7,324 bases of DNA from Mucilaginibacter sp. GTDB taxonomy: Bacteria; Bacteroidota; Bacteroidia; Sphingobacteriales; Sphingobacteriaceae. The notes under the pieces were generated by a model. The model did no database searches. It saw only the letters and a program-made list of their open reading frames with translations, and had not been told where the DNA came from. This document shows, piece after piece, positions 4,354 to 7,324 of this stretch (the first letter of the stretch is position 1; every line of letters starts with the position of its first letter). The DNA is taken from assembly GCA_019235595.1 (NCBI GenBank), contig JAFAKI010000071.1:1-7324 (forward strand). Reading direction: 5' to 3'. Made by a program: the position numbers and the translations under genes.

Positions 4354-5832
4354 TTATTGCCCTTGTTTGTACTCATCGCTAATATACACGCGCAGCCTTT
4401 TCATCGGGCCAAGTTCTGATTCATAAACCTTTTTGATACCATCGCCGGCAGCGGTTTCTACATCTCTGATGTCACGCACCAAACGCTGGAAGCCTTGTGG
4501 CTCAACTGATGCGGCATGGTCTGAACCCCACATTGCGCGATCAAGCGTAAAATGCCTTTCTACAAAAGTAGCACCTAAAGTAACGGCAGCAACTGTAGTA
4601 GCTAAACCAGTTTCGTGACCTGAATACCCAATTGGCACACCCGGATATTTTTTAGCCAGAGTTTGTATCATTTTCAGGTTCAGCTCTTCCGGTTTACAAG
4701 GGTAGGCTGATGTTGAATGAGCGATAAAAAGCGGGTAATCTTCATCAAATTCTTTTACCAGTTTTACAGCCTCTTCAATCTCGCGCATGTTTGACATACC
4801 AGTCGATAACATCAACGGTTTGCCTGTAAACAGGATGCGTTTGATCAACGGAAAGTCAGTTAATGATGCTGACGCCAGTTTATAGATCGGCGTATCAAAC
4901 TGCTCCATAAAGTCAACTGCTTCTACATCCCAGGTGGATACAAACCAGTCGATGCCTTGTTCACGGCAATATTGGTCGATAGCAGCATACTCCTCGACGC
5001 CAAATTCTGTTTTGCGTTTATAGTCGATGTATGACATGCGTCCCCAGGGAGTATCGCGCATTATTTCCCATTGATCTTTCGGTACGCATATTTCAGGTGT
5101 ACGTTTCTGGAATTTTACAGCATTTGCTTTCGCAGCTACTGCTTCATCAATTAGTTTTTTTGCTATTTCCAGTGATCCATTGTGGTTAATGCCGATTTCT
5201 GCTATAACATAACAAGGTTCGCCCGGGCCGATACGCTGACCTGAGCTTAGTTTATAAGTTTTTCCAATCATTTGTGGTTGCTGACTAACTTCTGTGTGAC
5301 TTTCTTTAATAGTTATGGGTTGTTGTACCGCATGTTTTGTACGGGCTTCGATCAGTAGCTCGGCTAATTCTCTGAATGCGCCTTCTCCGCCTTTTGCCGC
5401 GCATACATAATCGACCTTTTCCTTTACGAATGACAATGCATCTGATGGCGCTGCGGTAAAGCCCACCAGTTCCATAATGCCCAAGTCATTGCTATCATCG
5501 CCTATATAGGCAATTTCTGATGCCTGTAAGCCCCGACGCTCCATGATCTCTCTGAGCACTGCAGGCTTGTCTTTTATACCTAAATGTAACTCGGTGATCT
5601 TTAGTTTTTCCGCCCGTTTGGCAACAGAAGGCGATAATTCGCCGGTGATAATTCCGCTATCGATATTGGCCAGGTTGCGCATACGCTCAACCGCCATCCC
5701 ATCACGGATATTAAATTTTTTAAGTACCTCGCCCGATTCGCCATAGTAAACCCCGGCATCAGTCAATACCCCATCGCAGTCTGTAAGCAATAATTTAATG
5801 CTTAATGTTTTTTCTGTTATCATGGCTCTCAT
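4354..5832 (-). CDS. Fusion of KdsC-like HAD phosphatase and NeuB-type nonulosonic acid synthase
   Basis: This 492-residue protein has two enzymes. Residues 11-163 form a capless C0-type HAD phosphatase like KdsC or KDN-9-phosphate phosphatase: D18-x-D20-G-V-L-T-D, T63 in I-I-T-G, K89 in K-D-K, and G-D-D-S-N-D (111-116). A glutamine-rich linker (about 164-190) follows. Residues 195-480 are a NeuB/sialic-acid-synthase barrel: A-E-I-G-I-N-H-N-G (211-219), V-K-F-Q (239-242), L-S-T-G-M-S (342-347), H-S-T-S-A-Y-P (372-378), G-Y-S-G-H-E-T-G (402-409), E-R-H-F-T-L-D (425-431) and W-G-S-D-H-A-A-S (435-442). The usual C-terminal antifreeze-like (SAF) domain is absent, a feature recalled for one NeuB branch, so the end looks natural. 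The SGHETG and WGSDH signatures resemble animal NANS, which makes a 9-phosphate product, and this agrees with a fused phosphatase. Substrates are inferred: phosphoenolpyruvate plus a probably 6-phosphorylated hexose. The start may be 5832 or the in-frame ATG at 5823. It is the last gene of an operon, 17 bases after the dehydrogenase. Confidence 0.88.
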   Translation of the reverse strand: MRAMITEKTLSIKLLLTDCDGVLTDAGVYYGESGEVLKKFNIRDGMAVERMRNLANIDSGIITGELSPSVAKRAEKLKITELHLGIKDKPAVLREIMERRGLQASEIAYIGDDSNDLGIMELVGFTAAPSDALSFVKEKVDYVCAAKGGEGAFRELAELLIEARTKHAVQQPITIKESHTEVSQQPQMIGKTYKLSSGQRIGPGEPCYVIAEIGINHNGSLEIAKKLIDEAVAAKANAVKFQKRTPEICVPKDQWEIMRDTPWGRMSYIDYKRKTEFGVEEYAAIDQYCREQGIDWFVSTWDVEAVDFMEQFDTPIYKLASASLTDFPLIKRILFTGKPLMLSTGMSNMREIEEAVKLVKEFDEDYPLFIAHSTSAYPCKPEELNLKMIQTLAKKYPGVPIGYSGHETGLATTVAAVTLGATFVERHFTLDRAMWGSDHAASVEPQGFQRLVRDIRDVETAAGDGIKKVYESELGPMKRLRVYISDEYKQGQ

Positions 5833-5849
5833 TTAATTAGGTTATCGAT

Positions 5850-6653
5850 TTAAATAGCTGTCCAGCCGCCATCCACTACCAAATTAGCGCCCGTCATATA
5901 AGCCGATGCGTCGCTGGCAAGGAATATTAATGCACCCTGATAGTCAGAGGCGCTTGCCATGCGGCCCAGTAATGTTTTAGCCGAATAGTTTTTTACAAAA
6001 AAATCGTCCTGGCTATTTTCTACTCCTCCCGGAGATAGTGTATTTACTCTTACACCTTTATTTCCCCAATATGCTGCCAAAAAACGGGTGAAATTGATCA
6101 CCGCGCCTTTGGTTACGGGGTATACCGCCGATTTAAAGAAGGTTTGATTGCCTTCTTTATCACGGTAAATACTTTGATCGGGTCCAACCATACCATAGGT
6201 GGATGCCAGATTGATGATACTTCCGCTGCCATTTTCGGCCATTACTGTTCCAAAAACCTGTGATGCCAGGAATACCCCTGTCACATTCACATCCAATGAT
6301 TTGCGGAATGAGTTTAAAGGATAATTCTCAAATGCGGATTGTTCTTTAGCTAAACCCGGATTCTCGAACATATCGTTGATAGCGGCATTATTTACCAACA
6401 CGTCTATCGAACCATAGTGAGCTATGATCCTATCACGGGCTTCTTTTAAAGATGTTTCATCAGTCACGTCAACTCTTAACCCCAGATGTTGTTCGCCTAA
6501 TTTAGCGGCAAAAGCCTGGCAGGAGGCCTCATCTATATCGGCAACTACCACATTGGCCCCGGCAGATGCCAGTGCCTCACAGTGCTTTTTGCCTATGAGA
6601 CCAACAGCACCGGTAACAATTGCCGTTTTATTTTTTAACGAAAACAGATCCAT
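5850..6653 (-). CDS. Short-chain dehydrogenase, PtmA-like (glycan/nonulosonate locus type)
   Basis: This 267-residue SDR has T-G-A-V-G-L-I-G (14-21) as the dinucleotide loop and D39 at the end of the second strand, which favours NAD(H). It also has N-N-A-A (88-91), N123, S151, Y178 and K182 (Y-P-V-T-K), S-P-G-G (197-200), and the C-terminal G-x-N-L-V-V-D-G-G-W. The Ser-Tyr distance is 27 residues instead of 13 because of an insert with S-I-Y-R-D-K-E-G-N-Q (161-170). This insert and the GLIG loop recall PtmA, the flagellin-modification dehydrogenase of Campylobacter legionaminic acid loci. That likeness is from memory. It starts 4 bases after the aminotransferase stop and ends 17 bases before the synthase fusion, so it is very probably co-transcribed. 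A likely job is oxidation of a sugar hydroxyl to a ketone for the aminotransferase, or reduction of an intermediate. The order of steps is not known. Confidence 0.85.
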   Translation of the reverse strand: MDLFSLKNKTAIVTGAVGLIGKKHCEALASAGANVVVADIDEASCQAFAAKLGEQHLGLRVDVTDETSLKEARDRIIAHYGSIDVLVNNAAINDMFENPGLAKEQSAFENYPLNSFRKSLDVNVTGVFLASQVFGTVMAENGSGSIINLASTYGMVGPDQSIYRDKEGNQTFFKSAVYPVTKGAVINFTRFLAAYWGNKGVRVNTLSPGGVENSQDDFFVKNYSAKTLLGRMASASDYQGALIFLASDASAYMTGANLVVDGGWTAI

Positions 6654-6657
6654 TATC

Positions 6658-7324
6658 TCAGGCTGTTTTTGGTTTGATATTATAGTTATTTACCTTGCGG
6701 AACACAGCTTCCAGCACGTCACCTTTCAGGTATTGTTTAACATCTCCGCTGGCAATGGCCTCTTTCATGATCGGCATTACATCACGGTAAGCTGAAAGGG
6801 TATAAGCAATGTCTTCATCAGTATGGCTGTAGCACATATTGTGGAAACCTGCCCACAACACACCACGTTTGATCATTTCCTGTTGCATAAGGGCTTTTAC
6901 TTCAAGTCCGTTGCCGGCTTCGGGAGTAAAGGTCACCATTGAACGGCAGTTGTAACCAATACAACGGGTATAAATGTCCATACCTGTTTCAATGGCGATC
7001 TGGTTATAACCGTCTTTCAGCAATGCACCCTTTTCATCCAGATATTTAGGAACATTTTTGTCGCGAAGTTCATTGATGGTAGCAATAGTTGCTGCCAACG
7101 ACAAAGCCTCGCCGCCAAAAGTAGTGTAGCTGAATACTTGTGAATTGAACAACTCCATTACATCGGCGCGACCGGTAAGGAAGGCGATTGGCATACCGTT
7201 GGCACAGGCTTTTGAGTAAACGGCCAGATCGGGTTTTACATCAAAATATTCCTGGGCACCACCTATTGCGATACGGAAGCCGGTCCACATTTCATCGAAT
7301 ATCAATAAAGTACCGTTGGCTTTA
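6658..7324 (-). CDS. Class III PLP aminotransferase, glutamate-1-semialdehyde-aminomutase-like (partial)
   Basis: The frame is open to the right edge and shows the C-terminal 221 residues, about half of a usual 430-residue protein. The fold-type I class III signatures are present: L-I-F-D-E-M-W-T-G-F-R (visible residues 7-17, with D10 as the aspartate that holds the PLP ring nitrogen), Y-S-K-A-C-A-N-G-M-P (36-45, with K38 as the Schiff-base lysine), and Y-T-T-F-G-G-E-A-L near the phosphate site. The sequence is closest in style to HemL-type aminomutases. The setting, however, is a surface-sugar operon with a dehydrogenase 4 bases downstream and a NeuB fusion after it, so a sugar keto-group or semialdehyde is a more likely substrate than glutamate-1-semialdehyde. 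A TTG at 7305 is only an internal codon. The N-terminus and any promoter lie outside the window. Confidence 0.85.
   Translation of the reverse strand, partial: KANGTLLIFDEMWTGFRIAIGGAQEYFDVKPDLAVYSKACANGMPIAFLTGRADVMELFNSQVFSYTTFGGEALSLAATIATINELRDKNVPKYLDEKGALLKDGYNQIAIETGMDIYTRCIGYNCRSMVTFTPEAGNGLEVKALMQQEMIKRGVLWAGFHNMCYSHTDEDIAYTLSAYRDVMPIMKEAIASGDVKQYLKGDVLEAVFRKVNNYNIKPKTA

Noticed and set aside
4354..5832. Truncation of the NeuB domain because the SAF domain is absent
   Set aside because: The end (Y-E-S-E-L-G-P-M-K-R-L-R) resembles the natural end of a SAF-less NeuB branch as I recall it, and no SAF-like remnant was noticed in the 19 bases between the stop codon and the repeat unit.
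6424..6795. 123-residue plus-strand open frame across the dehydrogenase/aminotransferase junction
   Set aside because: It is antisense to two well-supported genes in different domains and has no motif.

Overview
The window looks like a chromosomal segment of a Bacteroidota bacterium, most likely Sphingobacteriaceae (Mucilaginibacter/Pedobacter-like). The reasons are the moderate, AT-leaning base composition, AT-rich leaders without Shine-Dalgarno boxes, promoter elements of the Bacteroidota type (TTTG ... TAnnTTTG), the flavour of the proteins, and the small palindromic repeats between genes. The genus is an inference; nothing in the window is a taxonomic marker. No tRNA, rRNA, CRISPR array, transposase or phage gene was seen.

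Layout, left to right. (1) Bases 1-74 hold the C-terminal tail of a plus-strand protein, perhaps an amidohydrolase. A long interrupted hairpin (83-158) follows it. (2) A minus-strand gene at 170-775 encodes an exported YhcH/YjgK/YiaL (NanQ-like) cupin protein. (3) Divergent from it are an AraC-family regulator (876-1775) and a short-chain dehydrogenase (1841-2695), both on the plus strand. Three copies of a 15-bp sequence, GTTTGAATWWTGTAA, lie in front of these two genes. One overlaps the regulator's own -7 box. The other two form a direct repeat with a 21-bp period just upstream of the dehydrogenase promoter. This fits an AraC protein that represses itself and activates its neighbour. A bidirectional terminator (2732-2768) closes the module. 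(4) On the minus strand, a fatty-acid-hydroxylase/sterol-desaturase gene (4157 to 3171) is broken by one in-frame TAG codon inside its histidine-box core. It is followed after 9 bases by a Gdx/SugE-like small multidrug resistance protein that starts with TTG. (5) A cluster of palindromic repeats fills 4206-4335. (6) A minus-strand operon runs in from the right edge: a class III aminotransferase (partial), a PtmA-like dehydrogenase, and a fused protein with a KdsC-like HAD phosphatase at the N-terminus and a NeuB sialic-acid-synthase-type barrel at the C-terminus.

The last operon is the most notable part biologically. Its genes are spaced 4 and 17 bases apart, and together they look like part of a pathway for a nonulosonic (sialic-acid-like) sugar of a surface glycan. 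The synthase would condense a hexose derivative with phosphoenolpyruvate, and the attached phosphatase would remove a phosphate from the product. The aminotransferase and dehydrogenase would modify the sugar or its precursor. The exact sugar cannot be read from the sequence. The cytidylyltransferase and glycosyltransferases expected in such a locus would lie beyond the right edge.
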